A stretch of 64,000 nt of DNA, taken from assembly GCA_015066465.1 (NCBI GenBank), contig SVOI01000005.1, positions 22,426 through 86,425 of the forward strand, given 5' to 3'. Both the position numbers and the translations under genes were made by a program. The stretch's first letter is position 1; each line of letters starts with the position of its first letter. Under the pieces are notes generated by a model that saw only the letters and a program-made list of their open reading frames with translations, ran no database searches and had not been told where the DNA came from. This document shows, in pieces, positions 26,822 to 35,173 of this stretch. Source of the DNA: Oscillospiraceae bacterium (GTDB lineage: Bacteria > Bacillota > Clostridia > Oscillospirales > Acutalibacteraceae).

Positions 26822-27541
26822 ATGAATGCACAAAAATGTGGCGAATTTATTGCTGAATTAAGAAAAAAGCAAAATCTGACACAGAAGGATTTAGCAAATA
26901 AAATAAACGTTTCCGATAAAGCGATTTCACGTTGGGAGACAGGCAAAGGCTTCCCCGATGTTGACTCATTACAAGCATTAAGCAATTTTTTTAATATAAC
27001 AATAAATGAATTATTAGCAGGCGAAAAAGCCGAAACAAAATCAATAGAAGAACTCGCAGAAGAAAATATAATATCTGCAATAACCGAAACAGAAAAAAAT
27101 AAAAAAGCAAAAAAATCAACGATTTCACTTTCAGTAATAATAGCTTTGATTCTTTTGATACCGCTTTTAAAAGGGAGCGTTGAAAGTATTGCTGAATTAT
27201 TCTGGAAATACACTCTTATAGAAGACCCCTGGTTGTTTATTTTTATGTTATTTATATCATTATGCATTTTCTTTGCAGGGTTAGCGGTTTACAAAGGTCA
27301 TTACAAAATCTTACACAAATACCATTACCACAATGTAACTGACTTAAATGGATATTGTCACGAAATAGGCAAGGAGCTTATGTTTATGAGCCTTCCTTTA
27401 TTAATCTCAACAATACTTGAATTATGGATTTCAATTAGCATAATTGCAATATTATCTAAGCTGATTTTATCTTTAGGATTTATAATTTGTTTTATATCTA
27501 TTTTCAAAACACAAATAAAATACAATGGCGGTTTATTTTAA
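26822..27541 (+). CDS. XRE-family HTH protein with C-terminal membrane segments
   Basis: 239 residues. Residues 5-65 are an HTH_3 domain (GEFIAELRKKQNLTQKDLAN, VSDKAISRWETGKGFPD). A charged linker leads to about four hydrophobic segments between residues ~98 and 235 (IALILLIPLL, FIFMLFISLCIFFAGLAV, LPLLISTILELWISISII, LILSLGFIICFISIF). This layout is common in Firmicutes for membrane-anchored XRE regulators. Ligand and targets are unknown. GGGAGTGATTTT precedes the ATG. It is a single-gene unit between two good terminators. Confidence 0.85.
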   Translation: MNAQKCGEFIAELRKKQNLTQKDLANKINVSDKAISRWETGKGFPDVDSLQALSNFFNITINELLAGEKAETKSIEELAEENIISAITETEKNKKAKKSTISLSVIIALILLIPLLKGSVESIAELFWKYTLIEDPWLFIFMLFISLCIFFAGLAVYKGHYKILHKYHYHNVTDLNGYCHEIGKELMFMSLPLLISTILELWISISIIAILSKLILSLGFIICFISIFKTQIKYNGGLF

Positions 27542-27547
27542 AACAAC

Positions 27548-27590
27548 AATCCCCTTGATATTTCCAACAAATATCAAGGGGATTAGAAAT
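27548..27590. terminator. Bidirectional intrinsic terminator
   Basis: A 16-bp perfect stem (AATCCCCTTGATATTT and complement) with loop CCAAC between convergent genes, with T-rich flanks. Confidence 0.85.
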
Positions 27591-27598
27591 TTTAATTA

Positions 27599-29485
27599 TT
27601 AATCATTTTCTTCTTGTGCTTGTTTAACAAGTTCATCCGGAACTGCTTCACCGTGTTTTACGAAGAGAAGCATTATAATTGCTATAGCAAATGCAACCGG
27701 GCTATAGTAGAAGAGTGATATATAACTTCCCGAGAACATTCTTACAAAACCATAAAGGATTGGTGAAGCAATCTGTGCTGAGAATGTTGCTGTGTAGTAG
27801 TAACCAGTGAAGGTACCAACCTTTTCAACACCACCAATATCAAGAACAAGTGGAAGCGTGTTAACAGTAACAAACATATTTGCAGCACCTGCAAGAATAA
27901 GAACAGGGAAAATAAGAACACGAAGTATCTTTGTAACATCATCAACTGTTCTTTGAATATCAGAAACAGCACTTGCAAATGTAGCTTCAGCATCAGACTC
28001 AAATACATTATCTGCTACCTTAACAATGATATCATAAATATCTTTGCCTGCATTTGCTTCAAGGTAAGTTTCAAACTCAGCGTAATACTTATCAGCTTCA
28101 GTTGTTTTTCCTGCAGCCTTTGCCTCTACATATTCAGCATAGCCTACCATAGAAAGCTCTGAATTTTTATCATATTCTATGCCTTGCTCTTTTGCTTCAG
28201 TTTTTCTTTCTGCATTATAAGCATTAATCTGATCATCTATTGCAATATAAGCATTATTAACCTGAACATAGTCATTGATAGTAACATTTTTGCTACCAAG
28301 CATTCCTATGAATACACCGAAGAAAAGTATAAATGCAACAAGGAAAACTGCAAGACCTGCAAGGATTGTTTTCTTTCTGCCGAATTTCTTACCAGCCTTA
28401 CCTGCAGGAAGAGCACCAATAGCAGCTGCAACAGCAAAAAGGAGCATTATAGCAGTTGCTTCAGAGGTAATCATATGAAGAATTTCTTGTGCGAAAAGTG
28501 AGAAGAAGGTTGTAATAGCATTTGCTGCACAGAAGAGGAAGAAAAGACAACCGAGCATAAAGATAAGGCTCTTTCTTTCACCCTTTGTAAGCTTAGTAGC
28601 CTTAAGAGCAGCTTTTTGTGCTTTTATAGCTTCTTTTTGTGCTTTCTTTCTTGCTTTTTCATCAGCGTACTGATTAGCCTCACCCTTAAGCTTAATGCTT
28701 GTATCCTGCTCCTTAACAAAGAAGAGAAGAACGAGCATACCTAAAATCATTATTACTGAACCAATAATGAAAACGTAAGGGAATGAAATTGTCTCATTAG
28801 CTTTTACTTCAGCTGTTGTTAAACCTGTAAATGCCGCACAAAGTGCAATAGCAATTGTACCAGCAATCATACCAACAGCTGAGCCTAAACCACCCATAAG
28901 GTTAATAACTGCATTACCCTCTGAACGAAGCTCTGGTGGTGTTAAGTCAGGCATGAGAGCAACAACAGGTGCACGCCACAACGACATTGAGAACACGAAC
29001 AATATAACCACAAGCATTGTAAGTGGGAGTGCTAAATCGCCCTTAACATTAAGTGCAACAAACGGAATAAGTGCAAACAATACTGCTGAAATAGGTGCGC
29101 AAGAAACAATAAATGGACGACGCTTACCTAATTTTGAGTGACAGTTATCTGAAAGCTTACCGAATGTAGGCTGGAAAATAACACCGAAGATGTTATCGAA
29201 CGTCATAATAATACCAATGAAAAGTGGTACTAATGTAAAGCCACCACCAAGAGCAACTGTACTCTCACCTTGTGCTGCAGCAAAGTCGCCAATCCATGGA
29301 ATAGCATTTGCAATAGCATTACTCCAATCAGAAATCATTGAGCTTTCTGAAAGAATTTTATTAAGAATTTTTGTGATATATGGGTCATAAATAGCCCATG
29401 CAATTGATGTAGCAAGGAAGCCGAAGCCTGTTAAAATCGTCTTTTTATAGTCGAGTTTTAAACCGCTTTTTGTTTTATCAGCCAT
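27599..29485 (-). CDS. MFS transporter, GPH/SLC45-like, with a large extracytoplasmic insertion
   Basis: 628 residues from the ATG at 29485; GGAGG is eight bases ahead, and the longer frame reaching 29500 would start upstream of that site. A GPH-like loop motif is present (FQPTFGKLSDNCHSKLGKRRP). Other features are about twelve membrane segments, a Lys/Ala-rich cytoplasmic loop near residues 280-310 (RKKAQKEAIKAQKAALKA) and a ~125-residue hydrophilic helical insertion between GVFIGMLGSKN and KILRVLIFPVLILAGAANMF, which is not usual in these carriers. Similar proteins in clostridia are labelled sugar transporters; the substrate is unknown. Has its own promoter, convergent with the XRE gene. 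Confidence 0.8.
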   Translation of the reverse strand: MADKTKSGLKLDYKKTILTGFGFLATSIAWAIYDPYITKILNKILSESSMISDWSNAIANAIPWIGDFAAAQGESTVALGGGFTLVPLFIGIIMTFDNIFGVIFQPTFGKLSDNCHSKLGKRRPFIVSCAPISAVLFALIPFVALNVKGDLALPLTMLVVILFVFSMSLWRAPVVALMPDLTPPELRSEGNAVINLMGGLGSAVGMIAGTIAIALCAAFTGLTTAEVKANETISFPYVFIIGSVIMILGMLVLLFFVKEQDTSIKLKGEANQYADEKARKKAQKEAIKAQKAALKATKLTKGERKSLIFMLGCLFFLFCAANAITTFFSLFAQEILHMITSEATAIMLLFAVAAAIGALPAGKAGKKFGRKKTILAGLAVFLVAFILFFGVFIGMLGSKNVTINDYVQVNNAYIAIDDQINAYNAERKTEAKEQGIEYDKNSELSMVGYAEYVEAKAAGKTTEADKYYAEFETYLEANAGKDIYDIIVKVADNVFESDAEATFASAVSDIQRTVDDVTKILRVLIFPVLILAGAANMFVTVNTLPLVLDIGGVEKVGTFTGYYYTATFSAQIASPILYGFVRMFSGSYISLFYYSPVAFAIAIIMLLFVKHGEAVPDELVKQAQEEND

Positions 29486-29518
29486 TAGAGCTACCTCCAT
29501 TCATAAATTAATATTGTA

Positions 29519-29547
29519 ATTATATCATAACTTAATATATTTTCCAA
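29519..29547 (-). promoter_or_regulatory. Sigma-A promoter of the MFS gene
   Basis: TTGGAA, 17 bases, perfect TATAAT on the minus strand, 33 bases before the start at 29485. Confidence 0.7.
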
Positions 29548-29628
29548 TTGTAAATACGCCGAAAATTCAATTTTGGAACTTTACCCAAATAAAGTCTTTT
29601 TTATTTGTGCAAATAAACTTATTTTCAA

Positions 29629-30735
29629 TTACTTTACTTGCTTACTTCTGTAAGCCTCAGCTTCCCAATTAACAATAAAATCTGTGAGTTCATCTGTCAT
29701 TGGTTTGCCACCGCCAAAGCTTTCAGCGTAACAAGCAATTTTAAGCGCATCATTAAAGAGCATTGAAGCATTGTCACTACCCTTTTCGCTTTTATCAACA
29801 GCATAAGCACCACAATCTTTGACCAATATAATCTTTGGCAAAAAGCCATTTTTCTCTTTATATTCCTTTACCTTTTCAGGAATCAAATTTTCATCTTCAA
29901 CATAAAGTGGATAAGGCTTACAATAAACTATCTGATCAGGGTTAAAAGGCTTATAAATCTTTTTAATTGTTTCTTCACTTTCTGTTATCTTTAAGGATTC
30001 AACTGACGGGTCATAGCTTATAACAAAGTCGTCAGAAAATGTTTCGTTAAGCACGTTAAATGTACTCATGCTCTTATCCCCATCAAATTCACCAGATGAC
30101 AAATCAGGCTCTCTTACAATCTGACTTCTTATTTTACTTGTTACAAAACCTAACTTTTCGCCTAATTCTTCTACTGTATTACCAGCAACAAACACGCCGT
30201 GATTTTCGAGCAATATAATATCAGCTGGTCTGCCTTGTTTTTCTTTATATTCTTCCATTAAATCAAAGCAGATTTTAGAAAGAATGTAACCTGGCTTACA
30301 AACATCAACCCAGATAATCTTATCACCAAATAATTCATAAGCCTTAGTTTTACCATTCTGTGAGCAAGCAAGACCATTAACTAAAGCTGGGTGTAAGTGT
30401 AAAACAAAAGTATATTCAAAAAGACTATGAAGAGTAGTTTCAACGCTTGGGCGTTTACTTTCTTCGCCTTTTTCTCTTGCAGCTGATAAATCCTCTAAAA
30501 ATAACGCTTCTCTTTCTTTATCGTTATCAGGGTAAGTTTTAGAAAAAATCTCTTTGAGTTTCGCTCTATTCATTTTAACAAAGCCCTCTTTTGTAATAGT
30601 TGAGAGACTTGTTCCTGAACCCTTGATATACATAACATCGCCATCTTTAGCAGAAGTGTTACCACCACCTGCTAAAACGAGTTCTTCGTTGCTACCATAA
30701 AAATTTGAAAACTGAACTAATTTTTCGAGTATCAT
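29629..30735 (-). CDS. Class II aldolase/adducin-family protein
   Basis: 368 residues. The N-terminal half reads as a class II aldolase: GGGNTSAKDGDVMYIKGSG near residue 25, the zinc-type HLHP at about 117, and LLENHGVFVAG near 175. The C-terminal ~130 residues (after about 235) are an extra section with a Rossmann-like strand (KIILVKDCGAYAV), seen also in the aldolase part of rhamnulose-phosphate aldolase/dehydrogenase fusions; a short dehydrogenase domain is absent. The likely reaction is cleavage of a phosphorylated sugar, but the substrate is not shown. It follows ygiQ by four bases and ends the leftward run that starts with the amidohydrolase. Confidence 0.78.
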   Translation of the reverse strand: MILEKLVQFSNFYGSNEELVLAGGGNTSAKDGDVMYIKGSGTSLSTITKEGFVKMNRAKLKEIFSKTYPDNDKEREALFLEDLSAAREKGEESKRPSVETTLHSLFEYTFVLHLHPALVNGLACSQNGKTKAYELFGDKIIWVDVCKPGYILSKICFDLMEEYKEKQGRPADIILLENHGVFVAGNTVEELGEKLGFVTSKIRSQIVREPDLSSGEFDGDKSMSTFNVLNETFSDDFVISYDPSVESLKITESEETIKKIYKPFNPDQIVYCKPYPLYVEDENLIPEKVKEYKEKNGFLPKIILVKDCGAYAVDKSEKGSDNASMLFNDALKIACYAESFGGGKPMTDELTDFIVNWEAEAYRSKQVK

Positions 30736-30739
30736 AAAA

Positions 30740-32650
30740 TCATCTTCTCTTTCCTTTAGTATTTCGTGTGTTTCTGTTTTTATTACTTTGTTTTACATTG
30801 TTCTTTTTATTATTTTGTTTTGCCTTTTCAACTCTGTCTTTATAAGATGGTGCAACAAGGCAGTTTTTAGAGTTGCCTATTAAATCTTCTCTATGTGCAA
30901 TTTTCAACGCTTTTCTTACCAAATCTGCATTCTTTGGGTCTTTGCATTGAAGTAAAGCACGTTGCATTCTCTTTTCTTCGGGTGAACGTGGCACATACAC
31001 TTCATTTAAAGTAAACGGGTCAAGTCCAGTGTAAAACATAACAGTTGAAGCAGTACCTGGTGTTGGGTAAAAATCCTGAACCTGTTCGGGATTATAATTC
31101 CACTTTCTTATGAATTCAGAAAGCTTTATTGCATCCTGCAATTTACTACCAGGGTGACTCGACATTAAATAAGGCACTAAATACTGTTCTTTATTAAAGC
31201 TTTTGGTTAGTTCAAAATAACGGTTTCTGAATTTTTCATAAACAGAAAACTCAGGTTTACCCATAAGCTTCAACACGCTTTCAGAACAATGCTCAGGTGC
31301 TACCTTTAACTGACCACTGACGTGGTCTTTAACAAGCTTTTTAAAGAATGCGTTACCGGATGGTGATTTATCGGCTAAAAGATAGTCAAATCTTATACCA
31401 GAACGAATAAACACTTTTTTCACCTTTGGCAATCGCTCAATTTCTGAAAGAAGCTCAATATATTCACTATGGTCTGCCTTAAGATTTTTACAAGGCGTTG
31501 GAGCTAAGCATTTTCTATTAGCACAAACACCACTTTTTAATTGCTTATCACAAGCAGGCTCTCTGAAATTCGCAGTAGGCCCGCCAACGTCATTTATGTA
31601 GCCTTTAAAATCTTCCATTGTAGTTAAAAGCTTCGCTTCTTCCACTACACTTTCAATACTTCTTGAACGAACACTCCTGCCCTGATGGAAAGCGAGAGCA
31701 CAGAAGTTACAACCACCAAAACAACCCCTGTTATGAGTAAGTGAAAACTTCACTTCTTCAATGGCTGGTACTCCACCTTTATCTTTATATGAAAAATGAT
31801 AATCTCTCATATATGGAAGAGCATAAACCTCGTCTAATTCTTCACGTGTAAGTGGTGCCATTGGTGGATTTTGCACGAGCATTTTTTCATCATAATACTC
31901 AACCAACGCTTTACCAGAAATACTATCCTGATTTTTATATTGAATTGCAAAAGTTTTTGCATATTCTCTCTTATCGTTTTTTACTTTACTGAAATCCCAA
32001 CTACCGCCGACTTCAAAATGAATTTTATCATCTCTGTTACCAAGCCACACAGTTCCACGAACGTCACGGATTTTATTAACTGGCACACCTTTATCTAAAA
32101 GCTCAGCAATTCTTCTCAAAATATTTTCACCCATACCATAGGTTAAAATATCTGCACCAGAATCCACAAGAACACTTTTCATTACTGTATCATCCCAGTA
32201 ATCGTAGTGACCAAATCTTCTTAATGATGCTTCAAGTCCACCTAAAATAATCGGCGCGTGAGGGTACGCTTCACGGATTTTTTTAGAATAAACAATAGTA
32301 GCCCTGTCTGGTCTTAAACCCATTTTGCCACCTGGTGAATAATAATCATAATTTCTTTTTCTTTTAGCAACTGTGTAGTGTGCAACCATAGAGTCAATAT
32401 TACCAGCAGAAACTAAAAAGCCAAGCCTCGGCTCACCAAAGCGTTTAAAATCATTGACTGAATGAAAATCCGGCTGTGAAAGAAAGGCAATATTAAAGCC
32501 CATATCCTCTAAAACTCTTGTTATTATAGATGCACCAAAAGACGGGTGGTCAACGTAAGCGTCACCCGAAACATAAACGAAATCTGGCTGAAACCATCCA
32601 CGCTCTTCCATTTCTTTTTTAGTTGTAGGTAAAAACTGATTGCCGTTCAT
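30740..32650 (-). CDS. YgiQ-family radical SAM protein
   Basis: 636 residues. The radical SAM CxxxCxxC motif is at 310-317 (NRGCFGGCNFCALAF), in the middle of the protein as in the YgiQ family. The N-terminal half (SGDAYVDHPSFGASI, LGGLEASLRRFGHYDYWDD) is typical for the family. The last ~40 residues are Lys/Asn/Arg-rich and look like a nucleic-acid-binding tail. The reaction of YgiQ is not established; it uses a [4Fe-4S] cluster and S-adenosylmethionine. It follows the amidohydrolase by two bases and precedes the aldolase by four, so all three share a transcript. Full length. Confidence 0.92.
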   Translation of the reverse strand: MNGNQFLPTTKKEMEERGWFQPDFVYVSGDAYVDHPSFGASIITRVLEDMGFNIAFLSQPDFHSVNDFKRFGEPRLGFLVSAGNIDSMVAHYTVAKRKRNYDYYSPGGKMGLRPDRATIVYSKKIREAYPHAPIILGGLEASLRRFGHYDYWDDTVMKSVLVDSGADILTYGMGENILRRIAELLDKGVPVNKIRDVRGTVWLGNRDDKIHFEVGGSWDFSKVKNDKREYAKTFAIQYKNQDSISGKALVEYYDEKMLVQNPPMAPLTREELDEVYALPYMRDYHFSYKDKGGVPAIEEVKFSLTHNRGCFGGCNFCALAFHQGRSVRSRSIESVVEEAKLLTTMEDFKGYINDVGGPTANFREPACDKQLKSGVCANRKCLAPTPCKNLKADHSEYIELLSEIERLPKVKKVFIRSGIRFDYLLADKSPSGNAFFKKLVKDHVSGQLKVAPEHCSESVLKLMGKPEFSVYEKFRNRYFELTKSFNKEQYLVPYLMSSHPGSKLQDAIKLSEFIRKWNYNPEQVQDFYPTPGTASTVMFYTGLDPFTLNEVYVPRSPEEKRMQRALLQCKDPKNADLVRKALKIAHREDLIGNSKNCLVAPSYKDRVEKAKQNNKKNNVKQSNKNRNTRNTKGKRR

Positions 32651-32652
32651 AC

Positions 32653-33444
32653 TTATAACCTCAATAATTTTTCTGCATTTTTATAAAAAATCTTTTCTTC
32701 TTCATCAAACGATAGCCCCATTGTTTTAATCATACCGATATCCCACGATGGTGCATTCCAAGGAGAGTCAGAGCCAAAAAGAATTTTATCAGTTCCCTTT
32801 TTATCAAGAATTCTCAAAGCTCTGTCTTTTGGCATAGTACCATAACCAAAGGCTGTGTCAAAATAACAGTTATCTATATCGCAAAGATATTTTAAAACAT
32901 CTTCGCCCATAGAAAGACTTCCCCAATGAGCACACACAACAGGAGTTTCAATAAATGTTGCTACTTTTCTTAACCTTTCTGGCGTTGCTTTATATGGCGG
33001 TGCAAATCCAAAGTCTTCACCAGCGTGAAATACAAGAATAAAACCTAAACTTTCAATTTTCTTATAAATCGGAAAAAGTCTTTCATCATCAACAAAAAAT
33101 TGTTGATAATCCGGATGCAATTTAATCCCCTTTATTCCATTTTCTTTTAATCCTTCAAGCTCATTTTCCCAATCGTCTGAAAACGGAAAAATTGAGCCAA
33201 ACGGAATAAGTTTTTCACTCTTTAAGGAAATAGCAAAATCATTAACCTTCGTTTGCTGATTAGCATTTGTCGCAATTGAAAGTGCTACACTTTTATCTAC
33301 GCCATCCTTACTCATAAGAAATAAAAGCGACTCTTTTGTGCCGTCTGTCTGTGGAATAAGTCCACCCGAAACAAAGCTTAATTTTTCTATTGTATTCTTT
33401 GCAATTTTTTCAGGGAAACAATGTGTATGAAAATCTATAATCAA
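32653..33444 (-). CDS. Amidohydrolase-like TIM-barrel metal hydrolase
   Basis: 263 residues from a TTG at 33444, preceded by GGTGATT; the frame to 33456 begins inside that site. The metal motif DFHTHCFPE opens the protein, VFHAGEDFGF (His) and CAHWGSL (His) follow, and FGSDSPWN carries the late aspartate. This is the amidohydrolase_2 pattern (decarboxylases and hydrolases), but the substrate is unknown. First gene of a run with ygiQ and the aldolase, with a TTGAAA-17-TATGAT promoter just upstream (33462-33490). Confidence 0.82.
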   Translation of the reverse strand: MIIDFHTHCFPEKIAKNTIEKLSFVSGGLIPQTDGTKESLLFLMSKDGVDKSVALSIATNANQQTKVNDFAISLKSEKLIPFGSIFPFSDDWENELEGLKENGIKGIKLHPDYQQFFVDDERLFPIYKKIESLGFILVFHAGEDFGFAPPYKATPERLRKVATFIETPVVCAHWGSLSMGEDVLKYLCDIDNCYFDTAFGYGTMPKDRALRILDKKGTDKILFGSDSPWNAPSWDIGMIKTMGLSFDEEEKIFYKNAEKLLRL

Positions 33445-33461
33445 CTGAATCACCATTCTAT

Positions 33462-33490
33462 ATCATAATCTAATTTTATATTTTTTTCAA
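33462..33490 (-). promoter_or_regulatory. Probable promoter of the amidohydrolase-ygiQ-aldolase run
   Basis: TTGAAA, 17 bases, TATGAT on the minus strand, about 18 bases before the TTG start. Confidence 0.5.
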
Positions 33491-33531
33491 TAATTTTCAA
33501 TAAATTCTACTCATTATATCTTCTCCTCTTC

Positions 33532-33560
33532 TTGACAAATTATATTGTGTTTGATAAAAT
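33532..33560 (+). promoter_or_regulatory. Sigma-A promoter of the UPF0371 gene
   Basis: Perfect TTGACA, 17 bases, TAAAAT, 51 bases before the start at 33612. Confidence 0.75.
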
Positions 33561-33611
33561 TTATTTTTGTATGATAGTTTTTCAGCATTTCTAAAAAAAG
33601 GGGTGTATATT

Positions 33612-35111
33612 TTGGAAATCGAAAGAAAAATAGGCTTCAGTAACGATATGTATATTGAAAAGCAGTCTGAACAAATCAAAAAAAGAATTGATGAATTCGG
33701 TGGCAAGCTCTACCTTGAATTCGGTGGCAAGCTTTTTGATGATTTTCACGCTGCAAGAGTCTTACCGGGATTTAAGCCTGACAGTAAATTACAAATGCTC
33801 TTAAAACTCAAGGACCACGCAGAAATTGTTATAGTTATTTCTGCAAACGACATTGAAAGCAACAAAGTACGCCGTGACCTTGGCATCACTTACGATATTG
33901 ACGTACTTCGCCTTATGGATGCATTTACAAGTGTTGGTCTTTATGTTGGTAGTGTTGTTATTACACAATTCTCAGGTCAACCCGCAGCAATTAAATTCAA
34001 AGAAAAATTAGAAACATTGGGCATTAAATCATTTGTTCAATATATTATTGAGGGTTACCCTTACAACGTTCAGCATATTGTGAGCGAACAAGGCTTTGGT
34101 AAAAATGATTATATTGAAACAACAAGACCACTTGTTGTTATTACAGCACCAGGCCCTGGCAGCGGTAAAATGTCAACCTGTCTCTCACAGCTTTACCACG
34201 AAAACGCTCGTGGCGTTAAAGCGGGTTACGCAAAATTTGAAACTTTCCCTATATGGAATTTACCTTTAAAGCATCCCGTAAACCTCGCCTATGAAGCGGC
34301 AACTGCCGACCTTAACGACGTTAATATGATTGACCCTTATCACTTAGAGGCTTATGGCGAAACAACTGTTAACTACAACCGCGACGTTGAAGTTTTCCCA
34401 GTTCTTAACGCTATGTTCGAAAAAATTGAAGGCGTAAGCCCATATAAATCACCTACAGATATGGGTGTTAATATGGCTGGTTTTTCTATTATTGACGACG
34501 AGGTTTGTAAAAAAGCTTCTCACGAAGAAATTATAAGAAGATATTTTTCAACTCTTTGCGACAAAAAGATGGGTCAGAAAAACGACCAGGCAATTCAGAA
34601 GATTGAGAGCCTTATGAATCAGGCTGGTATTTCTGTTGAAAACACAAGACCAATAGTAAAAACTGCTCTTTTAAAAAGCGAAACTACAAATGGTCAGCCT
34701 GCCGTTGCGTTAGAATTACCAAACGGACAGGTTGTTACTGGTAAAACCTCTGACCTTTTGGGTGCTTCTTCTGCAGCACTTCTTAATGCATTAAAGGTTC
34801 TTGCTGGAATTGATGACAGTGCTCTTTTAATTAAGAGAGAAATTATTGAACCTATTCAGGACCTTAAAACAGACTTTTTAGGCAACAGAAACCCAAGACT
34901 TCACACAGATGAGGTTTTAATTGCACTTTCAATGAGCGCTACAACAAGCGATGTTGCAAAGAAAGCTATTGCAGAGCTTAAAAATCTTGTAGGAAGTGAA
35001 GCTCACTCAACTGTTATTCTTTCGCAGATTGATGCTGATATTTTCAGAAAATTAGGTATCAACTTAACATGCGAACCACAATACCAGAGTAAAAAGCTTT
35101 ATCACAAATAA
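33612..35111 (+). CDS. UPF0371/DUF1846 family protein
   Basis: 499 residues from a TTG at 33612, with AAAGGGGTG six bases ahead; the longer frame to 33567 has no such site. The whole protein fits the DUF1846 family: an N-terminal RKIGFSNDMYIEKQSEQI, a central glycine-rich TAPGPGSGKMSTCLSQLYHEN that looks like a nucleotide-binding loop, and a conserved IDPYHLEAYG. Family function is unknown; the loop and fold suggest a phosphate or nucleotide ligand. It is a single-gene unit with its own promoter and terminator. Confidence 0.9.
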   Translation: MEIERKIGFSNDMYIEKQSEQIKKRIDEFGGKLYLEFGGKLFDDFHAARVLPGFKPDSKLQMLLKLKDHAEIVIVISANDIESNKVRRDLGITYDIDVLRLMDAFTSVGLYVGSVVITQFSGQPAAIKFKEKLETLGIKSFVQYIIEGYPYNVQHIVSEQGFGKNDYIETTRPLVVITAPGPGSGKMSTCLSQLYHENARGVKAGYAKFETFPIWNLPLKHPVNLAYEAATADLNDVNMIDPYHLEAYGETTVNYNRDVEVFPVLNAMFEKIEGVSPYKSPTDMGVNMAGFSIIDDEVCKKASHEEIIRRYFSTLCDKKMGQKNDQAIQKIESLMNQAGISVENTRPIVKTALLKSETTNGQPAVALELPNGQVVTGKTSDLLGASSAALLNALKVLAGIDDSALLIKREIIEPIQDLKTDFLGNRNPRLHTDEVLIALSMSATTSDVAKKAIAELKNLVGSEAHSTVILSQIDADIFRKLGINLTCEPQYQSKKLYHK

Positions 35112-35131
35112 ATTAAATTCTAAAAAAATTA

Positions 35132-35166
35132 AAATCCACAACGATGAAAATCGTTGTGGATTTTTT
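35132..35166. terminator. Bidirectional intrinsic terminator
   Basis: AAATCCACAACGAT / ATCGTTGTGGATTT stem with a GAAA tetraloop and a T-run, between convergent genes. Confidence 0.9.
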
Positions 35167-35173
35167 AATTTAT

